Positions 26,396-34,843 of a DNA stretch of 64,000 nucleotides are shown here, one piece after another (position 1 is the stretch's first letter; each line of letters opens with the position of its first letter). The stretch spans positions 2,673,501-2,737,500 of the forward strand of contig NZ_JAOVZQ010000001.1 of assembly GCF_026619435.1 (NCBI RefSeq), in the 5' to 3' direction. Both the position numbers and the translations under genes were made by a program. A model generated the notes under the pieces. It was not told the DNA's origin, did no database searches, and worked only from the letters and a program-made list of their open reading frames with translations. The stretch is from Hoeflea ulvae (GTDB lineage: Bacteria; Pseudomonadota; Alphaproteobacteria; Rhizobiales; Rhizobiaceae).

Positions 26396-29300
26396 TCAGG
26401 CGGCCAGCGGGCTGCCGAGCATGGGTTCGTCGCGATAGGCCTGGTACGGATCAGCTGCCATTTCGGACATGTCGCCATTGCTGCCGGCAAAAACGCCGAG
26501 CTGGTCAAAGGCTGCGAAGAAATCGGCCCGTGCGGCTGCCGCCGGATCGCTGTTGATCTGCGCCAGGCTGGCAAAGGCATTGCCCGGAGCAGGGACCGCG
26601 CCCCGGGTCTGCGGCGTCTGGCTGAGCGGCAGCGTCGGGTAGGGCACCGGCACCACCGGCACATCGGTGAAGGCAGTGGCGATCTCGATGGTGGGCGGGC
26701 CTTCGGGCACATGCGGTTCGGGGACGATGTCGTTGAGCCCGACCACGCGTCCGGGCAACAGCGTTGCGCTGGCGGTGGGGGTGGCGCCAGGCGCCAGCGG
26801 TCTGCCCCAGATCGCCTCCGGAACATCCTGCTTGTCGATCACGCCTTCCCAGTCGGCGTCATGATCGCCGGTGATGGTGATGGTCAGCCCGGTGTCGAGA
26901 TTGTCGACCCCCATCGGACGCGCCGCAACGAAATAGTCGTTCGCCACATCAAGCTCGACAGTGCCGTCATTCACCTTCACCGCCGTTGCCGGGATGGTGG
27001 TGGAGACCGAGAAGGCAAATTCCGACGGATTTACCACCCAGGTCTTGGTCTTGTCGGCCTCCTCGATGGTCGAGATGATGCCGGAATTGGAGAAGATCTG
27101 GCAAACCACCGCGCCGCTGGCCGGTGCCGCGTCGAGTGCGGCATGCATGTTCGACTGCACCGGAGCAGGGGCGCTGGAGGTGCTGTCGCCGCCGGGCAGC
27201 ATCTGCTGGAAACCCTGCCAGTCGGTGACCGTCTTGACGGCGCCGTGATCGTCGCCGAAGCCGATGGTGAAGGAGCACACCCACAAATGAACGCGAACCT
27301 TGCCGCCGGTGGGCGGTCCCCACAGCGACAGGTCGGCGCCGACCTCGACCTTGATGGTGCCGTGGATGAACAGCAGGTGCACCGTCACCGAACAGCCGAT
27401 TGACACGCCGATCGAGGCCTGGAAATAGAACGGCTTCCACGAGATCAGCATATCCGCATAGGCCGTGAACCAGGCCTTGATCGGGCCGGTGTGGAACAGC
27501 ACCTGCAGGTCGCCGCCGGCCATCACGCAGGACGGGGTCAGGGCAAAATAGGCGCCGCCGCTGATCGACAGCACGTCCGAGACATTCCAGTTGAAGCCGA
27601 CGCGCGGCACGTCGGGATACCAGTCCGGCTTGTCGAAGGCGGGATGATAGCCGCCGACGGTGACGACGAAATCGCCCGCATGGTCGGAAGGGTGGAACCA
27701 GGCGAAAAAGGCAAAGCCGCCGGTGAGCTTGCAGGCCGGGTCGATGACGAAGCTGGCGGGCGTCAGCATCGCCGAGGCCTTGAAGATCCCTTCGCTGGGC
27801 GCAAACAGGACCTCGAGCGCCAGCTGGACCTCGGCATAGGTGGGGCCGATCTGCGGCAGCTTGGCGGTCGACAGGCCGAGAATGAGGATCTCGAACTCGT
27901 TGCCGAATTCCACCGCCACCAGCGCGCTCGACTTGAGGATCTCGTAGGTGGTGAAGTTCACCCCGGCGGCCAGCCAGTAGCTGCCGCGCGAGGGGGGAAC
28001 CGACGTCTTGATGGTGCCCAGCACCGTATCGAGATCGGGCGTCTGGCCCGGCTTGATGCCAAGCGCTGCCGGGTCGGACATCGCCTTGACCAGCGGAAAA
28101 TCCTGCACCTGGTCCATCGGCGGCGGGATCAATTGCCGGTTATAGCCAAATCCGGCGGCAAGCCCGGTGACAAAGAAGGAAGGCAGCCCGCCCAGCGGGG
28201 CGTCAAGGAAGGCGAAGATGAACAGGCTGGTGCCGCCGCCGGGCAGGGTGGCGTAGCTGCCCAGTGCGCCAAGGCCGAACTTGCCGAATTTGAGCACCGC
28301 CTCGCCATCATACTCCAGCGTGTCGCCGCTGCCCGATTTGAGCAGGCCGCCGGCGATTTCAACACCGCCGCCCTCATAGGAGACGAGCAGTCCCTTGAGG
28401 TCGAGCGCATAATCGGACAGCGTGGTGGGATGGGCCAGCGGAATGCCGACCGACAATTCGTCGAGCACCACGGCCAGCCCGGCCAGCGCCACGCCGCCGT
28501 CGAACACCACGTCGAGCATGACGTCCTTCTGGTTCCAGCCCAGCCCGATCTTCTCGCAATCGAGCGGTCCGAGCTGCTTGTTGACCGGGAACCACACGAT
28601 GTCGCCCGACTGGCCGTCCGGTGGCAGCAATTCGACGAACCAGCTTTCATCGGCCACCGCACCGCTGACATAGGCGCCTTCGAGCGAGAAATTGGGATTG
28701 ATCGCGTCGGTCTTGCCAGTGGCCGCATCGCCGCCGGGCTGGCCCTCGTCGGTGGACCCCGAGGCCAGCAGGTTGGACGCCACATCATTGCCGTCCACCT
28801 GCGAGACGCTGCCGAAATTCGTGCCCAGCGGAATGGCCACGTCGTCGACGCGCGCGCCGAAACCGAACTGCCAGTCGGCGGGCTGGTTGAGATACATCCG
28901 CATTTCCGCCGCACCCAGCGACACGCCCTTGGTCTCGAACAACGGCGCATTGGCCGCACCTGTCAGATCGAAGCCGAGCGAGACCAGTTCGAAACTGGGG
29001 GCGAAACTGGCATTGGTGCCGTCATAATGCAGCGCAAACACCGACATGCCCGGCTTGAGCGGGCTTGCGCCGCCGATGATCTTGTTGACCCAGCCGTCGG
29101 CATCGCTGCCCTCGCCGGTAAACCAGGTCCCCATGCGCAGATGCAGTGTCGGCGACGTCGGGCCGCTGCCCAGCGCAATGGCGATGTCGGGAATCATCAG
29201 CCGCAGGCCGTAATCGCCTTCGGTGGTCGGATCCGTCGCCCCGTCGGGAGCGAGATAGGCCGCCCAGATGCCGCCTCCCTTCAGCGGCACCAGCGGCTTT

Positions 29301-30196
29301 TCATCATCCGCCAACGCGCCCAGCAGGGCAAAGGTGATGTTTTCGGCGGCCTGCAGCGGATTGGTGCTGATCAGTTTGAGCGCATCGGGATCGTAGTGGT
29401 AATATTTCTGCCCGGTGTCGCTGGTCGACAGGCCCATCATGTTGGCGGCCACCATCACATCGCCAATGGTGCGCGGCGATGATCCGATATATTTCGACAG
29501 CCAATAGGCCGCGCCCTGCACCAGCATTTCGCCGATGCGGTCGCCGGTGGTGGCCGCGTTCACGAAATCGGTGACAGTGTGATACGTGTTCAGCACGGTC
29601 TGGTCGTCGGAGAATTCGATCTTCAGCGAGAACAGGTCGTTGCCGCCGCCCAGGCAGAAATCCCCCTCGACGACGAAATTGGTAAACGGCACATCGCCGT
29701 CGGCCTGAAGCGGGGCGGACGAACTGATGTCGATGCCGACCTTGGCCGATTTGGCATTGTCGCCGAAAAGGGTGAATTTCGGCGTGCCGCCGTTGATCAG
29801 CTCGAACAGCGGGATATAGGCATAGAAATTGATCGTCAGATTGCCGATGGCGAACTGGTGCTCGTAGCCTGCGCCCAGGTTGCCGTCCTGCGGTTGCGCG
29901 GGCGGAAGTACCGCGTAAAAGCCGGTTTCGCCGCCGCTGGAGGAGGGGTTGGGGATGGCATACCACTCCGCGCCGGCAAACACCGGTTCGTTGACATCGG
30001 CCTTCGGCCCGAGAACGTAATGCAGCGTTTCGACCAGTGCCTCGACCCGCCCAGGTGCGGCCTCGAGCGCTGCGGCGGGGTTTTCGAACCACTCGATCTG
30101 CAGCGCTCCGGAAGCGTCGAGCAGACCGATCAGCTGCGCGATGGTGAAGGCCTCGGCGCCGATTTCCTCCTGGGTGATGGTGATCGTGTCGCTCAT
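26396..30196 (-). CDS. DUF6603-like 1266-aa protein of the large operon
   Basis: A 1266-residue protein without signal peptide (MSDTITITQEEIGAEAF). Residues about 880-990 contain ISGGAYFALTPSCVMAGGDL, KAWFTAYADMLISWKPF and EVGADLSLWGPPTGGKV. I recognise this from memory as the pattern of the large uncharacterised proteins labelled DUF6603. The alternating small/aromatic strands look like a closed or flat beta structure. The C-terminal 250 residues are Pro/Ala/Thr-rich. It follows the protease gene by 27 bp. DUF6603 has no known biochemical role to my knowledge. A PSI-BLAST or HMM search would settle the family call. Confidence 0.72.
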   Translation of the reverse strand: MSDTITITQEEIGAEAFTIAQLIGLLDASGALQIEWFENPAAALEAAPGRVEALVETLHYVLGPKADVNEPVFAGAEWYAIPNPSSSGGETGFYAVLPPAQPQDGNLGAGYEHQFAIGNLTINFYAYIPLFELINGGTPKFTLFGDNAKSAKVGIDISSSAPLQADGDVPFTNFVVEGDFCLGGGNDLFSLKIEFSDDQTVLNTYHTVTDFVNAATTGDRIGEMLVQGAAYWLSKYIGSSPRTIGDVMVAANMMGLSTSDTGQKYYHYDPDALKLISTNPLQAAENITFALLGALADDEKPLVPLKGGGIWAAYLAPDGATDPTTEGDYGLRLMIPDIAIALGSGPTSPTLHLRMGTWFTGEGSDADGWVNKIIGGASPLKPGMSVFALHYDGTNASFAPSFELVSLGFDLTGAANAPLFETKGVSLGAAEMRMYLNQPADWQFGFGARVDDVAIPLGTNFGSVSQVDGNDVASNLLASGSTDEGQPGGDAATGKTDAINPNFSLEGAYVSGAVADESWFVELLPPDGQSGDIVWFPVNKQLGPLDCEKIGLGWNQKDVMLDVVFDGGVALAGLAVVLDELSVGIPLAHPTTLSDYALDLKGLLVSYEGGGVEIAGGLLKSGSGDTLEYDGEAVLKFGKFGLGALGSYATLPGGGTSLFIFAFLDAPLGGLPSFFVTGLAAGFGYNRQLIPPPMDQVQDFPLVKAMSDPAALGIKPGQTPDLDTVLGTIKTSVPPSRGSYWLAAGVNFTTYEILKSSALVAVEFGNEFEILILGLSTAKLPQIGPTYAEVQLALEVLFAPSEGIFKASAMLTPASFVIDPACKLTGGFAFFAWFHPSDHAGDFVVTVGGYHPAFDKPDWYPDVPRVGFNWNVSDVLSISGGAYFALTPSCVMAGGDLQVLFHTGPIKAWFTAYADMLISWKPFYFQASIGVSIGCSVTVHLLFIHGTIKVEVGADLSLWGPPTGGKVRVHLWVCSFTIGFGDDHGAVKTVTDWQGFQQMLPGGDSTSSAPAPVQSNMHAALDAAPASGAVVCQIFSNSGIISTIEEADKTKTWVVNPSEFAFSVSTTIPATAVKVNDGTVELDVANDYFVAARPMGVDNLDTGLTITITGDHDADWEGVIDKQDVPEAIWGRPLAPGATPTASATLLPGRVVGLNDIVPEPHVPEGPPTIEIATAFTDVPVVPVPYPTLPLSQTPQTRGAVPAPGNAFASLAQINSDPAAAARADFFAAFDQLGVFAGSNGDMSEMAADPYQAYRDEPMLGSPLAA

Positions 30197-30223
30197 CGGG
30201 TGCTCCCCGCTGCCCTGGCTGGC

Positions 30224-31459
30224 TCAGACATTCTGGAACCTCAGATCAAAGAGTTTGTCGTAATACAGGCCCAGCGAGGTGACGACATTGTTGTCGAAAT
30301 CCCACATGCCGGCGGCTTCGGATCGCTTTGTGGACACTGCCGAGCCGGTGGTGACACCGATCAGACAGGCACGGGTCGAAGGCGCGGTTGGCGCTTTGGG
30401 AAAGACGAACACGCCGCCGCCGCTGTCGCCCGAATTGGTGGAGTTGTTGCCGCCGTCACACTCGAGGATGAAACCATGTGTGTTCGGCAGGATCAGGTTG
30501 CCCGAGCCGCCGGGCACCTCGGAATAATAGGTGTCCACCTCCATCTGGCCGGTGGGGACACTCAGCTTGTATTGCAGTCTTTCATATTGGGCGCCGGCCT
30601 TTTCTCCTGTGGGCAGGGTGATTTTGTCACCGCTTGTGGCACTCTTGGGAAGCAGCTGCTCGGTCACCTTGCCGAACCCGGTCTGGGTGATCTGCATGTG
30701 TTCGCGATTGAGCGCCGGCACCAGACCCTGCCAGCGGGTGCGTGCGGAATATTGCGCAGTGAGAAGCTTCGTCAGCTGGTCCCGGGTGGCGCCTGCCTGG
30801 TAATCGCAATTGCCGGCGGTGCTGGCAAAGGTGTAAAGCGTGGGATCCTTGGACAGCAGGATCATCACGTCATAGGTCCAGGCAGTAGCCTCGTCGCTGG
30901 GCGATATTCCGCCGGTTCCCTTGACGATGCCGCTGCCGTCGGCGGTGGTCGTGCCGGTCAGATTGACCAGTTGAAACGCCGTGCCATCGGAGCTGGCGCT
31001 GTCCGGGATCTGGATCATCTTGGTGGCGACACCGATATTTTCCTCGAAGATCGGCACCACATGGTCGATCGCGGCGGACTGGGTCAGGTTGCTGCCAAAG
31101 GCATTCGTGCCGCTATTGGAATAAAAGATATTGATGGCCTTGAAACCGGCCACCAGGTCCTGCTCCCATTTGGCGGCGCCGTCCGCGACGGGAATCGTGC
31201 CGCCATTGCCTTGGACATAGAGCGAATGTTTGCTGGTCATGATCACGGTGAACTGGGTCGTGGTCGGCGTCCATTTGCCGCCGCTGTAACGGACCTCGAT
31301 TCCTGTGCCCAGAATCGCGGCCGAGCCGGTAAATGTCGCCTGTCCGGCGGCGCCTCTGAGCATGACCGAGGCGTTCAGCGTCTTCTGTCCGACGGCGGTG
31401 ATGTTCGGTCCCGTCAGAAAGCCGCGGGCTGCGGTGTAGTGATCACTGGTCAGTAGCAT
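30224..31459 (-). CDS. trypsin-like (S1-type) serine protease of the large operon
   Basis: A 411-residue protein whose motifs line up with chymotrypsin-fold proteases: VIMTSKHSLYV (His78, cf. TAAHC), WTYDVMILLS (Asp197, cf. DIALL), ITQTGFGKV (cf. VxGWG), NSGDSGGGVFVF (Ser346, cf. GDSGGP) and ACLIGVTTGS (cf. the GIVSWG strand). The order His-Asp-Ser and the spacing are correct, with a large insertion between Asp and Ser. There is no signal peptide, and few Cys, unlike secreted trypsins. It is the first gene after an internal terminator and precedes the giant genes, so processing of those proteins is a natural hypothesis. It could equally be an effector. Confidence 0.75.
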   Translation of the reverse strand: MLLTSDHYTAARGFLTGPNITAVGQKTLNASVMLRGAAGQATFTGSAAILGTGIEVRYSGGKWTPTTTQFTVIMTSKHSLYVQGNGGTIPVADGAAKWEQDLVAGFKAINIFYSNSGTNAFGSNLTQSAAIDHVVPIFEENIGVATKMIQIPDSASSDGTAFQLVNLTGTTTADGSGIVKGTGGISPSDEATAWTYDVMILLSKDPTLYTFASTAGNCDYQAGATRDQLTKLLTAQYSARTRWQGLVPALNREHMQITQTGFGKVTEQLLPKSATSGDKITLPTGEKAGAQYERLQYKLSVPTGQMEVDTYYSEVPGGSGNLILPNTHGFILECDGGNNSTNSGDSGGGVFVFPKAPTAPSTRACLIGVTTGSAVSTKRSEAAGMWDFDNNVVTSLGLYYDKLFDLRFQNV

Positions 31460-31483
31460 GTCATCTCCCGGCCGGGCGGCGGA

Positions 31484-31524
31484 CCAAAAAACAACCGCGC
31501 CCAGGGCAGGTGCCCTGGGCGCGG
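31484..31524 (-). terminator. intrinsic terminator inside the large operon
   Basis: On the minus strand a perfect 14-bp stem (arms 31511-31524 and 31495-31508, loop of 2 to 4 bases) is followed at once by TTGTTTTTTGG. This is a textbook Rho-independent terminator placed 7 bp after the stop of the third gene and 25 bp before the protease start. It should cut most transcripts after the three small genes, unless read through or antiterminated. Confidence 0.85.
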
Positions 31525-31530
31525 TCCGGA

Positions 31531-32508
31531 TCAGCTTGGGGTCTGGGTGGTCATGACATATTGCGCGACGACCACCAGCTTGTCATTGCCGCCGCCGGGG
31601 CCGAACGGATCATCGCCGCCGCCGCCGGAACTGACAATCTTGCCGACCTGCAAGGTCAGGGTCGGATGCGGCGGGGCGGTGGTGTCTGCGGCCGAATATT
31701 CGAAGGTCGCATGGGCCGTGAACCCGGTATCCACCGTCGCCTGGAACCCGACTTCCATATCGGACTGGGTGATCTGCGTGCTGCCGATACCCATCGGGTT
31801 GCCGCTGGCATCGTTCTGGTCGAACGAACAGGAAATGTGGTCGCCCACAACCCCGTCATTGATCATCAGCGTGAAGTTGAGCTTCTGCTCGGCGCCGTTG
31901 TCGAGAACCATCAGGCCGGTAAAGCTGTAGGTCGGCTTGGTCTCGGGCGGAGTCGGCACCGCCATCTGCAGCGCGGCAACACCGCCCTGCTCGGATTGCC
32001 ACTGGTCAAATGGCTGCGGATGGATCGACTGCATGTAGTCGGCCACCGGATCGGGATTGTTCGGGTCAGACACCACGGCGATCAGGATATAGGGATTGCC
32101 GGACGATGGCGTGATCGGCGCCCAGACAAACGGGGTGCCGGTCACGGCGACGCCGTCCTCGTCCGCCGCCAGCGGTGACGAATTGGCGCCGCTGTCGGTG
32201 ACCAGCTGCTGCCAGCTGGACGGATCCGAAAGCTTGGTCTTGTAGGCCCAGTACAAGGTGGCGCTGCCCACCACCTGGCGGCTGGCATAGTTCTTTCCGC
32301 GCACGTAGATGTGGTTGGTCTTGCCGTAGTTGAGATCCTCGCCAACATATTTGGTGTAGCTCTGGCCGAAGGCGACTTGCGGGTTCTTGGCTTCGGTCAG
32401 GCCCGAATTGATGATGTCGGGCGAACTGGTGTCGTCAACCTCGCTGCGGGGCAGGGTGTTGATCTGATCCAGCTGATCACGAAGGAAAATGCCTAGATAC
32501 GGTGTCAT
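31531..32508 (-). CDS. YVRGKN-module beta protein, third gene of the large operon
   Basis: A 325-residue protein starting MTPYLGIFLRDQ, with no signal peptide. The module SPDIINSG..NPQ..FG..NHIYVRGKN..SATLYWAY (residues about 30-95) is shared with the first gene of the operon. The C-terminal half is a separate beta domain ending in a Gly-rich linker and VVVAQYVMTTQTPS. An in-frame ATG at 32529 exists, but the duplicated leader shared with the 145-residue gene places the ribosome binding site (AAAGGGA) ahead of 32508, and the copy at the other gene has no ATG at that upstream position. Function unknown; a structural or adhesive subunit is suggested by repeats in the operon. Confidence 0.78.
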   Translation of the reverse strand: MTPYLGIFLRDQLDQINTLPRSEVDDTSSPDIINSGLTEAKNPQVAFGQSYTKYVGEDLNYGKTNHIYVRGKNYASRQVVGSATLYWAYKTKLSDPSSWQQLVTDSGANSSPLAADEDGVAVTGTPFVWAPITPSSGNPYILIAVVSDPNNPDPVADYMQSIHPQPFDQWQSEQGGVAALQMAVPTPPETKPTYSFTGLMVLDNGAEQKLNFTLMINDGVVGDHISCSFDQNDASGNPMGIGSTQITQSDMEVGFQATVDTGFTAHATFEYSAADTTAPPHPTLTLQVGKIVSSGGGGDDPFGPGGGNDKLVVVAQYVMTTQTPS

Positions 32509-32548
32509 TTGGGGTATCCCTTTCGACATGAATTTGATGGAGTCCGGG
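32506..32548. repeat. duplicated 43-bp leader, copy A
   Basis: This segment matches 33017-33059 at 38 of 43 positions. It covers the start codon, the AAAGGGA ribosome binding site and the spacer upstream of the third gene. It shows that the small genes arose by duplication including their translation signals. Confidence 0.8.
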
Positions 32549-32581
32549 CCGGTGGCGCGCCCGATGGTTCAGCGCGGGCGG

Positions 32582-33019
32582 CTATGATTCTCCCGATGCA
32601 ACAAAAACCGCCTGCATGGTGATACTCATCCCGGGAAGGGCCGGATAACCGTTGGACCGATACTGGTAGATGACTTCCGAATCGTAGTTCGCGTTCACCC
32701 TGGTCGTCAGCCCGGCAGTAAACTGAGGGACCATGTCGCCGTTCTTTCCGCCCGCAGGTGGCGGCAATTTGGTCCAGGGCAAAACGATGGGGTTCACGAA
32801 CCCCGACCCGCCCGTGTTGGGTTCGGTGAACTGAAAGGCGACCTCGGAGCCTGCAGGCAGATCGCCGCAGAGCAGACTGAATTGCATTGTCGCGACCGTG
32901 TCGGCTCCCACGAATTTGGTCTTGGCCGTATAGGTGTCGGGAGCATCGCTGCCGGCCAGGGCGTCGGCGTCTATCGCGCCCGGCATCGTAAGGTTTGGTA
33001 AGCCAGCTTTGCCTGTCAT
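32582..33019 (-). CDS. 145-aa beta protein, second gene of the large operon
   Basis: A 145-residue protein with no signal peptide (MTGKAGLPNLTMPGAI). It corresponds to the C-terminal half of the first gene product. Both share LPAGSEVAF, then PW-TK-x-PPPAGGK-x-GD, then a Y-YQYRSNGY block and ITMQA. The N-terminal YVRGKN module is absent, so it is either a domain paralogue or a shortened copy. Its leader is nearly identical to that of the next gene. Gaps of about 54 and 62 bp on either side keep it in the same transcript. It probably forms a compact beta sandwich; no catalytic motif is visible. Confidence 0.75.
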   Translation of the reverse strand: MTGKAGLPNLTMPGAIDADALAGSDAPDTYTAKTKFVGADTVATMQFSLLCGDLPAGSEVAFQFTEPNTGGSGFVNPIVLPWTKLPPPAGGKNGDMVPQFTAGLTTRVNANYDSEVIYQYRSNGYPALPGMSITMQAVFVASGES

Positions 33020-33059
33020 TTGGGTTGTCCCTTTCGACGTGAAATTGATGGAGACCGGG
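33017..33059. repeat. duplicated 43-bp leader, copy B
   Basis: This is the partner of 32506-32548, with five mismatches. It includes the ATG of the 145-residue gene at its edge and the same AAAGGGA ribosome binding site about 8 bp upstream of it. Confidence 0.8.
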
Positions 33060-33073
33060 GCATCTGCGCGCCG

Positions 33074-34243
33074 TCAGTCGTGATCAGGCAATTGGGTGGT
33101 GTGGCTGCCGATGATCGCCGCTGTGACATTGCCGTTGTCGGGCGGATCGAATGGGTCGCCCCCGTCAACATCGGCGTAGAATTTCAGTCCCTGGGACAGC
33201 CTGTTTTCACGCGGGCGGAAAATCATCGTGCTTTCGGGAACGTAGCTGGCGAGGGTCAAAGGATGGGCGGCCAGCGCATCCTTGCCGTTGGAGACGACCA
33301 GGGCCTGCATGGTGATGTTGAAGCCCGGCGGCGTCTTGTAGCCGTTGGACCTGTACTGGTAGTAGAAACCGGAGGTGTAATTGGCGATCACCTGAGTCTG
33401 CATGCCCGCGGAAAAGGACGCGACCGTATCGCCGTCCTTGCCGCCTGCAGGCGGCGGGACCTTGGTCCAGGGCAGGGCGATGGGGTCGAACCCGGCGCCA
33501 CCATCATTGGGCGCGGCGCAGCTGAAGGCGACTTCGGAGCCGGCGGGCAGGTTGGTGCAAAGCAGGGTGAAATGCACCTTCGTGACCGGGCCGGCATTTG
33601 TGTAGTTGGTCATGGTCGAGAAATCGGGGGAACCGGTGGTGACGGTTGCGACGTTGCGCCAGCCGGTGCCGCCATTGGCGGCAATCCAGGCCCCCAGCCC
33701 GTCGGAGCTGACAATCGACATTGCGCTGTCGCGCATGGTGACGATCTCCGAGTTCGTGCCGGTCATGGTGATCAGGCAATAATGCGTACCCGAAGCGGGC
33801 GGCTGCGGATTGAGCCAGATGAAGGGGTCGGGGGTGACGCAGATCGCGCCGGTCGCAGCGCTCATCGGGACATAGTTGGTTCCGACCGATGCCTTGTCGG
33901 GGGTGATCATGTATTGATTGGTCATCCACTGCTGCGGCCACAGGATCAGGTTTGACGGCGAATACCACAGATAGGTCTGGGCGCCGTCGACCGCGGCGGT
34001 GCCGGTGTTCTTGCCGCGCACATAGATATAGTTGACACTGTTGGCCTGAATATTCTGACCGGGGTCCTTGTTGTAGCTGGTGGCGCTGCCCGAAGCGGAT
34101 CCGAAGGTGCTTTGCGGGTCCTGAACCGATGTCTGGCCCCAAGGGATGATGTCCGGACAACCGCTGAACGGTCCGCCGCGCGGTATCGAGCCTGTGTCGG
34201 AACCATTGGCTCGGATGAGAATGCCATTATAGGTATCGGCCAT
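33074..34243 (-). CDS. 389-aa YVRGKN-module protein, first gene of the large operon
   Basis: A 389-residue protein with no signal peptide (MADTYNGILIRANGSD). Residues about 28-95 hold the module CPDIIPWG..DPQSTFG..NYIYVRGKN..GAQTYLWY, shared with the third gene. Residues about 225-335 hold the module shared with the second gene (LPAGSEVAF, PWTKVPPPAGGKDGD, YYQYRSNGY). It thus looks like the parent architecture from which the other two derive. A GAGGGA ribosome binding site lies 8 bp before the ATG. It is the promoter-proximal gene. Function unknown; repeated beta modules without catalytic residues suggest a structural or binding role. Confidence 0.78.
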   Translation of the reverse strand: MADTYNGILIRANGSDTGSIPRGGPFSGCPDIIPWGQTSVQDPQSTFGSASGSATSYNKDPGQNIQANSVNYIYVRGKNTGTAAVDGAQTYLWYSPSNLILWPQQWMTNQYMITPDKASVGTNYVPMSAATGAICVTPDPFIWLNPQPPASGTHYCLITMTGTNSEIVTMRDSAMSIVSSDGLGAWIAANGGTGWRNVATVTTGSPDFSTMTNYTNAGPVTKVHFTLLCTNLPAGSEVAFSCAAPNDGGAGFDPIALPWTKVPPPAGGKDGDTVASFSAGMQTQVIANYTSGFYYQYRSNGYKTPPGFNITMQALVVSNGKDALAAHPLTLASYVPESTMIFRPRENRLSQGLKFYADVDGGDPFDPPDNGNVTAAIIGSHTTQLPDHD

Positions 34244-34294
34244 GCGAAGTCTCCCTCAATGCGTGTTGAAAGCGTCACTCAAAGGGGGTTGTTC

Positions 34295-34304
34295 ACACAT
34301 GTGT
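34295..34304. promoter_or_regulatory. ACACATGTGT palindrome upstream of the large operon
   Basis: A perfect 10-bp palindrome inside the larger near-palindrome TTCACACATGTGTTCA. It lies about 50 bp upstream of the first gene and downstream of the candidate promoter, the position of a repressor site. No cognate regulator can be named. Confidence 0.35.
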
Positions 34305-34362
34305 TCAGCGGGCGAACTTCAAAATCCTACAATAAATGTTCAGCTGGTATGAAACCCCATGG

Positions 34363-34392
34363 ATCTTATTATTTGTGTCCCCAACCTGCCAA
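34363..34392 (-). promoter_or_regulatory. candidate sigma-70-type promoter of the large operon
   Basis: Read on the minus strand, TTGGCA (34392-34387) and TAAGAT (34368-34363) are separated by 18 bp, within AT-rich DNA about 120 bp before the first start codon. The match to consensus is moderate, and no transcript data support it. Confidence 0.3.
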
Positions 34393-34843
34393 GTAATCGT
34401 CGAAAAATCAAGAGGACAAAATTTGAATTAATTTATATGTTATGAACAAACAAAATTCGGAATCCTTTAATGGGAAGCTTAGTTGCGAAACCTGTTGATT
34501 CTTTATTGGATTGAGGGTGATGCTTAGATATCTATTGATTGTGGCTCCGGTAAACGGTGACACGAGGTCGAGCCCCTGTCGCAACGGGGCGCGCTGCGGC
34601 GGATCGCACCGCTCGCCGATTCCGCATATATCCCGCCGCAGAAATTACGCCCGGCATGGTGAAAACCGGCGCAAATTGGCGCCTGGCGCCCCGGCGCTGT
34701 TGCCGAACGCGCCGCGAGGTGCATTGATCGCTGCCGGGCGGCAACGTCCTAATGCCCTGCGCACCGAAAGGGGCACGAGGGACGCAACGTCACGCAGTTA
34801 CCGGACCGGGGCATTTGCCGCTCCATTCCGAGGGGGAACCATC

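Larger units (their letters stand above)
34244..34843. other. 600-bp AT-rich gap upstream of the large operon
   Basis: The part 34310-34510 is much more AT-rich than the rest of the window and holds the likely promoter of the large operon plus an ACACATGTGT palindrome. TGTTCAGC occurs twice, near 34302 and 34338. From about 34550 to 34840 the DNA is GC-rich again, with no credible gene; the open frame running into the Dabb gene lacks a start signal. Confidence 0.6.

Noticed and set aside
27491..31456. Two long plus-strand frames (663 and 625 codons) opposite the DUF6603-like and protease genes
   Set aside because: They are shadows. The minus-strand frames carry catalytic motifs and consistent ribosome binding sites.
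17016..34243. Prophage, contractile injection system or Tc-toxin locus
   Set aside because: There is no sheath, tube, baseplate, portal, terminase, integrase or RHS repeats. Only repeat modules reminiscent of tail proteins are present.
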